Shown here: one piece after another, positions 1 through 7,135 of the stretch
Layout: every line of letters starts with the position of its first letter
Position numbering within the stretch: the stretch's first letter is position 1
Assembly (NCBI GenBank): GCA_003024985.2
Contig: PXIH01S0062403.1
From: Euperipatoides rowelli
Lineage: Eukaryota; Onychophora; Udeonychophora; Euonychophora; Peripatopsidae
DNA: 10,708 nt
Strand: one strand, 5' to 3'
Translations under genes and position numbers: made by a program
The notes under the pieces: model-generated
The model's database searches: none
The model's input: the letters and a program-made list of their open reading frames with translations, nothing else
What the model was told of the DNA's origin: nothing

Positions 1-282
1 ACTTCTGAAAATGTGTGTGAGTACATTGAAAAATCATGCATCCTTACTAGGTGATTTTTGGTATAAATTTTTTTATAACTGGTAGCGCACTATCAAAGCA
101 TTAGTTAAATAATAGGGTTAAAATGCATTTGTGAATACCATAATGATAATTCAATCAATTCCATCTAAATTTAAAAGATTCAGTACTTAATTATTTGTGT
201 AAAAATATTATTCATTATAAAAAATAGCAGGCTATATGTGTTAGCAATATAAACTAGTTTTTAAACCATTTTAATAATAATA
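1..282. other. AT-rich stretch without a recognised gene
   Basis: No coding region, RNA gene or clear repeat could be supported here. By position it is probably part of the TBCD intron downstream of the exon at 3505-3620. Confidence 0.5.
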
Positions 283-338
283 TGAAACTTACCATACATT
301 AAACAGCATCCTTTTCAAGCACTTTATTAAAACAAATG

Positions 339-389
339 CATAACCATAGCTTAGACCTCCCGTAACATAAGTCATCATAGACAACTATT
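339..389 (-). ncRNA. Decayed hammerhead-like copy in the left arm
   Basis: This is the inverted counterpart of the motif at 718-772. On the minus strand the core reads ATGATGA (378-372) instead of CTGATGA and GGAG where GAAA is expected, and the stem II region is shorter. The 3' side of stem I (AGCTA, TGG, TTATG) is well kept. Losing core C3 and the GAAA should abolish cleavage, so this is read as a dead copy. Its value is comparative: in several positions it suggests the ancestral bases of the element. Confidence 0.45.
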
Positions 390-428
390 AAAACTTAATA
401 CACAATTAAAAATATAAATATAATAAAT

Positions 429-496
429 GGGGAGAGGGGTAGAAGGGGATGGTAGTGGCAGAAGAAGGGGGGAGTGCAGAAGAAATGGGTGGGAGT
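429..496 (+). other. G-rich purine tract
   Basis: The plus strand has GGGG runs at 429-432, 436-439 and 445-448 and a six-G run at 467-472, followed by GGGTGGGAG near 488-496. The mirrored pyrimidine-rich block of the opposite arm lies at about 586-680. The tract could form a G-quadruplex or a triplex, but the loop before the fourth run is long and no function is shown. Confidence 0.4.
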
Positions 497-717
497 ATAG
501 TTAAGTGGAAAAATGTGTATTATTATATTTTGCTTATTTTTATATTAAATGTTAATTATTTATAATATGTAATTTAATGGAATTTATTCTTTTTCTTTCT
601 CTTCTTTTCCACTCCCACCTATTTCTTCTACCCTCTCCCAACTTCCTCACCCCATACACCCTTCTACATCCACCTCCTTTTTTATTATATTTAGATTTTA
701 ATTGTGTATTAATTTTT

Positions 718-772
718 CATAGCTGGCCCTGATGACTGTTATGCAACATGAAAGATCTAGGCTATGGTTATG
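718..772 (+). ncRNA. Hammerhead ribozyme-like motif, type I
   Basis: The conserved core is complete: CTGATGA at 729-735, GAAA at 750-753, and T758-A759 as the U-H cleavage dinucleotide, with the predicted cut after 759. Stem I pairs TGGCC (724-728) with GGCTA (760-764), including one G-U wobble. After a small internal loop (723 versus 765-767), CATAG (718-722) pairs with TTATG (768-772). Stem II is TGTT (737-740) with AACA (745-748) around loop ATGC. Stem III is the palindrome AGATCT (753-758), too short to close as a hairpin alone; minimal stem III is known in hammerheads of Penelope-like elements and retrozymes, which can act as dimers. The weak point is a C736-T749 mismatch at the base of stem II, normally a G-C pair, so activity may be reduced. 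Confidence 0.62.
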
Positions 773-839
773 TATCTGTTTTAATAAAGTGTTTGAAAAG
801 GGAAGCTGTTTTGTGCTGTATAGTGTATGGTAAGTTTCA

Positions 840-1186
840 GATCTATCACAAAAGGCACAGGAGAATTCTGACAATTCTCAATAATAATAATAATGGAGGA
901 AAGGGCATAGTTTTTGATGACATAATACAGAAAGAGAATTTGAGTACTAATAAAAACCTAAAATTATTTAATTTTATTAAGAATTTAAAATTTTAAACAT
1001 GAACATATAAGTAAGAATAATTTATTTAACTTAAAAACTTTAAAAATGCATTCATTAATGTTAACCCAAAGTTCCTTTTGATGAAGTTAATTGAACTGGG
1101 AACACAAAAATTGCATTATTTTGGGGAACTTCATCTTTTCTTCTAAATAGACTTCACATCCTTAAGATTAATAATATTGCAGTGAG
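840..1186. other. Gene-free stretch with a short (AAT)n microsatellite
   Basis: An (AAT)n run lies near 880-894. The rest is AT-rich and shows no supported gene. An open frame that starts at 748 continues to 996, but it begins inside the hammerhead motif and has low-complexity composition, so it is not taken as a gene. The last part may be decayed LINE sequence leading into the fragment that starts at 1187. Confidence 0.45.
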
Positions 1187-1990
1187 TTCACATTCAGATC
1201 CGAAAGTGGGATTCCACAAGGAGCTACAATGAGCTCTTTACTGTTTCCTATTCTTATTAATGACTTTGCACAAAACTATAAATTTAGATTAAAGTTTACT
1301 GATGACTTAACAGTATCATGCCATTGACCTAATCAATTGGGAATATCTCCTCAAGATATAACCAATTCATTGGTTAGTCAAGTGAATAATTTAAATTTAC
1401 CATTAAATTTTTCAAAAATGTGTCTTATTAATTCAGGACTTCCCTAAAAATAAAATACAACAAAATATTTTAATTAACAATGTTGATTTAAAATTTTTTA
1501 ATTCTTTATCTATTTTAGGTATTATCCGATTTAAAATAGGATCTTCAAATAAAGGCTTTGATTTAAACAAACAAATTATTCACAGTTTTTAATGTTTACT
1601 TTTGTAATTGCGGGATGTCACCCCATCCATTATTACATGCATACAAAGTTTTCATAAGGCCAATTTTAAAATATTGTTCCTATATTTGAAACAGTTTTAT
1701 ACCCAAAAAATAAGAATTGTTAAAATACTAATGAAAAATTATGTAAATTATAATTTAACAATAGATACATTACAATTAGATTCCTTCAAACAAAGAAGAG
1801 TTAATACAATGTTACATTTCGCAAATAAATTTTTTAAACAAGTATCCTGAAATTTTGCCTTTATCATATTTTTCATCTTCTGGAATAAAAACTAGGAACA
1901 CACAAAAATTGAATTTACCATTTATTAGAGCAAATAGATTTCTTAAATTACCATTGATTTCCATGTGAAAAATGTATAATGACAAATAAT
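1187..1990 (+). pseudogene. Decayed LINE reverse transcriptase fragment (C-terminal part)
   Basis: Reverse transcriptase motif B is visible as ESGIPQGATM followed by SLLFPILINDF. Motif C follows as FTDD (1295-1306), the equivalent of YADD, with both aspartates kept. A TGA stop interrupts the frame at 1325-1327. Homology continues in other frames: YKVFIRPILKYCSY near 1644-1688, VKILMKNYVNYNLTIDTLQL and FKQRRVNTMLHFANKF near 1716-1838, then RNTQKLNLPFIRANRFLK near 1897-1950. This is the usual order of a non-LTR retrotransposon ORF2 from the catalytic core to its C-terminus. The 5' part (endonuclease and motif A) is missing or unrecognisable, and several frameshifts and stops show that it is inactive. 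The tail is unlike the RGD-containing tail of the two minus-strand LINEs in this window, so it is probably another lineage. Confidence 0.8.
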
Positions 1991-2002
1991 TTGCTTTTGA
2001 TT

Positions 2003-2010
2003 AATTGTTA
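2003..2010. repeat. Target site duplication, left copy (AATTGTTA)
   Basis: This 8-base copy directly abuts the GGGAACGG terminus and is identical to 2678-2685. Confidence 0.85.
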
Positions 2011-2677
2011 GGGAACGGTACGATTTTATCAGCTAAAATATATTAGGAAAAATCAAGATTTTTTTGCACAAATTAAAAGATTTAATTAAAATAAATCACT
2101 TACCTTAACCAAGGGCACTTCGTTGTCTATAGAATATGATCGTTTTAAAAAAAAAACATCTTCGTTAATAATCGTGTAAGCCATTATATCGCCATTTGTC
2201 GTAGATACCACCTGGTGTATTTTACTATAAATACGGAAGCTAATATCGGGGGAGCAGTTATTTTTAAATCACTTTTTATGGCAATAAAATTCCTAGATTT
2301 ATGATGAAGGGAGGATCTATATATAATTTTAGGAATCTCAAGAAACTCCCACAAATCCTTCATCAAAAAACCTAGGGAATAAATAATGTTTAAAAATGAA
2401 TCATTGAGATGCAACCCCAGGTCTTGTTAATAATTGCTCCCTCCTTTTTTCTACGTGACATTTGAGCAGATTCCTTCCGTTAGCTTATGTAAAATGGCTA
2501 TTTTCATCACAAAACCAAGTATTAACGAGGATATTTTTTCTAAAACGATCATATTCTATAGACAACGAAGTGCCCTTGGCAAGGTAAGTGATTTATTTTA
2601 ATTAAATCTTTTAATTTGCACAAAAAAAATCTTGATATTTCCTAATATATTTTTGCTGATAAAACTGTCCCGTCCCC
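2011..2677. mobile_element. Non-autonomous DNA transposon with long inverted arms and 8-bp target duplication
   Basis: The left arm (2011-2170) and right arm (2520-2677) are inverted repeats of about 160 bases, roughly 90 per cent identical by eye. The termini read GGGAACGGTAC (left) and GGGGACGGGAC (right, reversed). The element is flanked by a perfect 8-base duplication, AATTGTTA, at 2003-2010 and 2678-2685, which marks a genuine insertion. The 350-base centre encodes no recognised transposase. An open frame of 76 codons at 2414-2184 (minus) is unlike anything I know and is not called a gene. An 8-base duplication is typical of hAT, P and Merlin elements. The GGG ends are not the usual hAT ends, so the superfamily is left open. 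High arm identity implies a fairly recent insertion. Confidence 0.85.
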
Positions 2678-2685
2678 AATTGTTA
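2678..2685. repeat. Target site duplication, right copy (AATTGTTA)
   Basis: This 8-base copy directly follows the CCGTCCCC terminus and is identical to 2003-2010. Confidence 0.85.
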
Positions 2686-3504
2686 TTATCTCATGTAAGG
2701 ATAATAAATTATAATTTTGTAATTGTGATTCTTGTAACTCCTCCATATCCTTAGTGGCCAGGAGAATATAATAATTAGGCTACTGTATATTTAATATTAT
2801 ATTATATATTTTGATAAATAAACTAATACTTAAAATTCTAAAATATTTTTAATAGATGTTTTTCTAATTTTAAAATATTTAATGTCGGCCAACATGGTGT
2901 AGGCTAACCGCTAAATATTGTACCCCACATTTTATCGTGACTTTTATTTGAAGTACACAATTGAAACTACAGAAAAGTAACAATAATTATTATTGTTGTT
3001 TCAGTTCTGATCATATTGACGAGGAAAAATATGTATATCAAGGAAAACCTTGCTAAACGCAGCAAGGCGGCTTCTGTTTCTGCTCTTTAAAATTAAACTT
3101 GAGCAGCATTAAGTCACCTCACCAATTATGATTTCCTTAATCTATATACGCTAGCAAGATATTAAAAAAGAAAATATTACAAATACAGTATATGACCATT
3201 GCACCATTCCACAAACAAATTACCCAATAGCAAATGAATATCCTTCCTTGAGTTTTTTTTATTAATCATAAAACTGCAATTGTGGTTATAGAACAAATAA
3301 AATTATTATATACAGTATGTAAAATAGAACGATTTACAACAATCTATTGAAGAATATAACCAAAATTTTACAACATACATATGAGTCATACAACTAATGA
3401 ATATATGAAAATTCTTTAAAACATTTGGTTTGAGTGGTATGGAAGTTAATGTATTGTATATACAACATAATAGAACAAAAAAACAAAAAACAATAGTGAC
3501 TTAC
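2686..3504. other. AT-rich intronic stretch; left end probably LINE 3' remnant
   Basis: The first part directly continues the sequence interrupted by the transposon at 2011-2677, so it is probably the 3' untranslated remnant of the plus-strand LINE; its end was not located. Farther on, a plus-strand polypyrimidine-AG (ending TTGTTGTTTCAG near 3003) precedes a short open stretch that ends in TAA near 3089. No gene could be supported. By position this is the TBCD intron downstream of the exon at 3505-3620. Confidence 0.45.
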
Positions 3505-3620
3505 CTATCTATCTTTTGATGATCTTTGAAGACAGTGATTAAAGTAACACAGAATTCACACAATATTGTACGGCTACAGATCTTTAGAAAACTAATCAGA
3601 CAAGAACTTGAATGTTTGAC
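3505..3620 (-). CDS. TBCD: TBCD internal exon, next in order
   Basis: Internal exon of 116 bases. On the minus strand it has an acceptor ending TTATTATATTTTAG and a strong donor, AG followed by GTAAGT at 3504-3499. It reads in phase 0 for 38 codons plus two bases (AG, probably the start of an Arg or Ser codon). The product begins VKHSSSCLISFLK and ends TLITVFKDHQKID. It continues the upstream exon exactly: GGLTES-L then VKHSSS corresponds to the known TBCD stretch GGLTES followed by a V/I-R-H-S-T/S motif. Agreement of reading phase, order, strand and homology makes a chance open frame unlikely. The middle of the exon (CSRTILCEFC) is more divergent than the ends. The following exon was not found between 3504 and 1. 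Confidence 0.85.
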
Positions 3621-4740
3621 CTAAAATATAATAAAAACGTAGCAGAAATTAATAACTACCTTAAAAAATAATTTGATTTGGCTCTGAAATATGGAACTCA
3701 CTAAGGTCAAAACATTGAAATAAAAAAAAAAATTAATGTAAATTTATATTATACTTGAAATCTCTATCAAGAGATATCATACTTTCTGAAAATCCATTTC
3801 TTGTTAGGACTACAAAATTTCAATGGGTTAATGAATTTGTGATGAAAAACAATAAAAATGAAGCCTAACACAGAATTTGAATATTTTTTTTTTTTGGTTT
3901 AAAGATCAAAGAACATTATGTGTTATTAATTTATTTTATTACTATATAACAACAGATTATAAATTCATTGCCTTAACATTAAAATGTGCATTTTTTGTTT
4001 TTGACTGAGATAAAAATAAATTATTTCAATCTAATGGTTCAGAAATTATATCTCATTCTTTAAAAAAAAATGAGGAATAAAAAAAATGAAATATTAACAT
4101 TACTTTAAAAAAAATGTCTTAATACCTTTAATAAGTTCTAAAGATAATTTAGTCTGTGGGCATGCACTCTAATTTTTGAGTTAATGCTCTGACAAGCCAC
4201 TTCTCCTAGATAACATTATTCCATTCAAAATAAATAACCTGATTAATTAAATGTTACAACAGAATGGAAGATTTTAAATGATTGATAAGGATCATTCATT
4301 AAAAGTTTTTAAGTGGCAAAGTAAGATGAAGTTATAACTAAAACATTAAACAGCAACTCGTACTTTCTTCTTTTTTTTTTTTTACAAGTTCAAATGTTCA
4401 CATAAATATCCATTACAGGCAAGGAAAAAAAAAAAAAAACATGACAGATACCATCTCTCTCAAAAAAAAAAATGCATATAAACATAATAAAATATTCATG
4501 TTTTAAAACAAACTAAGGTAAATATTCTTGCCATCTCTTTCTTGAAAATTTCAAGTAATGATGAATAACATGATCAATGGAGAAGAAACGAATACAATAT
4601 TTATTTCAACTATTTGATTAATCCCTTTGCTTTGATTTTGTGTCTTTTAAAACCAAAAAAAATTAAAAACTAAATAAAGTTTAAAAAATTGAATCCTTTG
4701 AACAATCTGGGCTTTGGAAGCCCATTTTGATTTTTAAAGT
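3621..4740. other. Gene-free AT-rich part of the TBCD intron
   Basis: Only homopolymer A and T runs and low-complexity AT sequence are seen. No element ends, coding motifs or structured RNA were recognised. Confidence 0.5.
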
Positions 4741-4756
4741 ATTATTATTATTATTA
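4741..4756. repeat. (ATT)n microsatellite, LINE 3' tail
   Basis: A perfect ATT/AAT tandem tract lies immediately beyond the short 3' untranslated part of the LINE fragment, consistent with the tail of CR1/L2-type elements. Confidence 0.75.
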
Positions 4757-5204
4757 GTGCGAGAAATATATATAAAGTCAAAAGATTCTGTTATACCAAA
4801 GGTAGAGATTTAAAATATGAATTTGAAAGGAGGTATTCATTGAGTCTAGATTTAAATTTACTGATCGATCCATCGTCAAACAATTCACCCAGCATCCCAT
4901 TCCAAAAATTGTCTCTTCTATGATATATAGAGCAATTCATTCTGCTAGAAGAACGTTTTAAAATCTTAAGTTTAAAGCAGTGACCTCTTAAATGAGTAGA
5001 TTCTGATACGGAGAACAATCCTTCAGTATTTTTATTAAGAACTATACATTTAAACATATAGATAATGTCACCACGCAAAATTTGTTGAGCCGGGGTATAA
5101 ATCGGATTTACTTTTTGTATTCTCATCTCATAGAGAAGTGACCAACAGCATAGAAGTTGTTTGGTCAGAAGTCGAAATCAGCGTTCCAGTTTTTCTATAT
5201 CTAC
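4741..5204 (-). pseudogene. CR1/L2-like LINE, 3'-terminal fragment with (ATT)n tail
   Basis: Reading the minus strand from about 5204, the frame gives VDIEKLER, a TGA stop, then FRLLTKQ, LYEMRIQ, QQILRGDIIYMFK, STHLRGHCFKLKI, RRDNFWNGM and ISKFKSRLNEYL, ending at 4791. This order (ERxQRxxTK, YExR, RGDxIxxFK, RGHxxKL, WN, FKxxL) is the conserved C-terminal end of ORF2 in CR1/L2-type LINEs and related elements. About 35 bases after the stop comes a short tandem repeat (ATT on the plus strand, 4741-4756), the kind of microsatellite tail these LINEs carry instead of poly(A). The copy is 5'-truncated, as is common for LINEs. Apart from the single TGA it is open, so it is a fairly young copy of a family different in detail from the large LINE at the right. 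Confidence 0.82.
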
Positions 5205-6385
5205 CATTCAAATGTATATATCATTTACGACAATCTACATAATTTGATTTCATTTTACATATTTCTATAACCAGAGAATACTGAGAAAAAAACATTAAGT
5301 AAACCATACAATGATTTTGCAATTTCTTTAAAGAAAATCTAAGCCACTAAAGTTACTAAACCCTTCCACTCATGAAAAAAAATACGAATGACTATAATTT
5401 ACTTCATAATGGTTAGATTTTATTTTACCAAACTCCACGACCATCCTCAATCCCTCCCATCCACAGCATCTTAACTTGTATATTTTTTTTAACTCAGCAT
5501 GGTTTTAATTTATCATTCTTAAATATGACTACAATATATTGTGCCCACCCCATTTCAAACATAAATCATGTTTTGATAACATTGCATGATTATAATTTAC
5601 TACTGAATCTCTTATCTTCATCCAGCCTAATCACATACTTTAATTCTAACTTTGGTATGACCATAATTTACTTCAATGTTTAAATGATTTACTGAAACAT
5701 ACTATGATATCCTTACACACTGTTGTGGGGTCAACTACATACAGACACAGTATACTACATATGATTACTTAAAAGCATTTTATACAATTTATAGCTATTA
5801 AAAGCTGACATCAAAGACAAACCCAAAGAAACAGTAATTAAAAGACTGATAGCAGCCAATCAATAACACTTCATCAGCTGGATTTGATCAAAGATAGGAA
5901 AAGTGGAGGACATTTTTGATCCTAGAAACTGAATCACTGCTCACTATCAGTCACGTCTCCCAATCCAACATTTTACATCTGAATGGCGATCAACTAGACC
6001 GTAACTCGAAAACCAGAAGGCTCCTAATCCCATCTGTATTACTACCGTACATTTTATCATATTCATTAGTATGCTTCTAGAACTCTTAATATTCATCAGG
6101 AAATAAACTTGAACTATCCAAGTTAATATGAATAAATGATGAACTATCACATAATATAAATTAATGATTATCATTAATATAAATAAATTTACAATTATCC
6201 GTACTTGCAATCTAGATGAGCTAGTTTATCCTTATCTTAAAAATAATATTGGTCCAAAATAAACAGCTACCAGCACCCATAAAGGCACTATAAAACTGGA
6301 TTAGGATTCTGGCAGCATTAGACATGAGGATCTCATATACAATTACTCCTTATCTTTTGATGTGAGTTTTAAACAGGATTTCTGT
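5205..6385. other. Intronic stretch with weak periodic repeats and one GC-richer segment
   Basis: No gene was found. 5388-5700 holds degenerate recurrences of ATGACTATAATTTACTTC-like sequence. About 5871-6060 is less AT-rich than its surroundings. On the minus strand it belongs to an open frame of 87 codons (6210-5947) that ends SSYGLVDRHSDVKCWIGRRD and has no recognised homology; it may be remnant transposon sequence. Confidence 0.45.
5388..5700. repeat. Degenerate repeat, period about 61-71 bases
   Basis: Related sequences beginning ATGACTATAATTTACTTC, ATGACTACAATATATTG, ATGATTATAATTTACTAC and ATGACCATAATTTACTTC start at 5388, 5525, 5586 and 5657. The spacings are 137, 61 and 71, which fits a decayed tandem array with one unrecognised unit between the first two. 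Similarity between the anchors is weak, so this is tentative. Confidence 0.3.
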
Positions 6386-6775
6386 GATTAGTTACATTTC
6401 GGAGAAAGTAACTTATATTTGTAACTAGTTACTTTCAAAAGATAACTTTTATCTTAACTAGTTATATTTTACTGATAGTAATTTATATTTGTAACTAGTT
6501 ACTTTTTATGGTAACAAGTTACATTTTAGAGAAAGTAATTTGTATTTGTAACTAGTTCATTTTAAAAAATAACTTTTATTATAACTAGTTATATTTTAAA
6601 GAAAGTAACTTAAACTTGTAACTAGTTAGTTTAAAAAGTAACTTTTATGGTAATTAGATATATTTTATATAAAATAACTTGCGTAACTAGTTACTTTTAA
6701 AAGTAACTTTTATATCAACTAGTTACATTTTAGATAGTAACCTGTATTTGTAACTAGTTACTTTTAAAAAGTCAT
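6386..6775. repeat. Tandem array of palindromic GTAACTAGTTAC-type units
   Basis: GTAACTAG recurs at 6421, 6491, 6547, 6618, 6683 and 6750, giving spacings of 70, 56, 71, 65 and 67 bases. Each unit is built from two related half-units of about 35 bases. One resembles GTAACTAGTTACTTTTAAAA and the other GTAACTAGTTACATTTTAGA, and each is followed by AAGTAACTT. The array therefore alternates GTTAC and GTAAC every 15-20 bases, and adjacent sites can pair as hairpins. It contains no open frame and lies about 220 bases downstream (in gene direction) of the donor of the TBCD exon at 6997-7135. It is a minisatellite-like array, possibly derived from a transposon end. Confidence 0.85.
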
Positions 6776-6990
6776 TTATATAGTCACAGCTATTTTTAGA
6801 GAAGGGGGCATTTCTTTAATGTTCCATAGTCTGGCATATCATTAATTTGGTAATGCCGAGATCCCTTGGGTGCAGGATTTTCAGATTTTTACTGAATTCT
6901 TATTAAAACCTTAAATCCTCTAGAGAAACTGTAGGTTTTAAATTTTTTAGGATGTCAACATTTTATAATACTAAAACAACCAAACTAAAT
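6776..6990. other. Short intronic stretch after the palindromic array
   Basis: This is moderately AT-rich sequence between the array and the splice donor of the TBCD exon. Nothing specific is recognised in it. Confidence 0.5.
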
Positions 6991-6996
6991 ACTTAC

Positions 6997-7135
6997 TAAG
7001 GATTCAGTAAGGCCACCGACACTCACAGCAAGGCCCAGAATGACACTATACATGTAACAGGGCAAGGATAAGAGCTGAATAAATCGAGGAAAGGTTTCAT
7101 TGGGTGCACTCCAAATAATTGTGTCACACTCATTC
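6997..7135 (-). CDS. TBCD: TBCD internal exon (tubulin-folding cofactor D)
   Basis: Internal exon of 139 bases. On the minus strand it is preceded by an acceptor ending TTTCAATCCACAG and followed by a consensus donor, GTAAGT at 6996-6991. The first base completes a codon from the previous exon; 46 open codons follow and the exon ends on a codon boundary. The translation contains [11 protein letters not shown] and then [13 protein letters not shown], which matches the conserved C-terminal part of TBCD (recognised from memory). TBCD is a large cytosolic HEAT-repeat protein that captures beta-tubulin, joins cofactors C and E in making alpha/beta-tubulin heterodimers, and binds the small GTPase Arl2. 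The exon is richer in GC than its surroundings and has no stop, as expected of a functional gene. The previous exon was not found in the window, so it probably lies past 10708, beyond the LINE and hAT insertions. Confidence 0.88.

Larger units (their letters stand above)
283..839. repeat. Imperfect palindrome: two inverted copies of a hammerhead-bearing repeat
   Basis: The left arm (283 to about 513) is the inverted, diverged counterpart of the right arm (about 604-839), with roughly 90 bases of AT-rich centre between them. Matched landmarks on the two arms include GTATGGTAAGTTTCA at the outer ends, GTTTTAATAAAGTG, CTATGGTTATG, TTAATACACAATTAAAA, and a purine-rich block (about 429-496) facing a pyrimidine-rich block (about 586-680). 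The arms differ by many substitutions and small indels, so the structure is old or came from two separate copies. No target duplication was found at the ends. Each arm has a polyadenylation-like AATAAA and a hammerhead-like segment, which fits a non-autonomous element of the retrozyme or Penelope-like type. That assignment is inference; no transposon protein is encoded here. Confidence 0.8.
3621..6996 (-). other. TBCD: TBCD intron between the two exons
   Basis: This 3,376-base intron is defined by the donor at 6996-6991 and the acceptor AG at 3622-3621. It is phase 0. It contains a LINE 3' fragment (4741-5204), a weak 65-70-base periodic stretch (5388-5700) and a palindromic tandem array (6386-6775). 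The remainder is very AT-rich, with many A or T homopolymers of 8-15 bases, for example around 3884-3895, 4371-4383 and 4425-4439. No further TBCD exon was seen inside it. Confidence 0.75.

Noticed and set aside
293-395. Open minus-strand stretch ending in a GTAAGT donor as a further TBCD exon
   Set aside because: The translation does not resemble the expected TBCD continuation, and the same sequence is present inverted at 725-830, so it is repeat sequence.
748-996. Plus-strand open frame of 82 codons
   Set aside because: It starts within the hammerhead motif and runs through an (AAT)n tract and AT-rich sequence, and its translation has no recognisable domain.
1299-1306. CTGATGA in the LINE fragment
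   Set aside because: It encodes the T-D-D of the reverse transcriptase motif FTDD. The rest of the ribozyme core is absent.
2184-2414. Minus-strand open frame of 76 codons in the centre of the DNA transposon
   Set aside because: It shows no transposase or other motif and is short; the length could occur by chance in this composition.
5840-5885. Another CTGATGA core on the minus strand (near 5877-5871)
   Set aside because: There is no GAAA at a suitable distance and no flanking stem I pairing, so it is not a second hammerhead.
5947-6210. Minus-strand open frame of 87 codons as a membrane protein gene
   Set aside because: Its hydrophobic start comes from AT-rich sequence. No start context, splice structure or known domain supports it.
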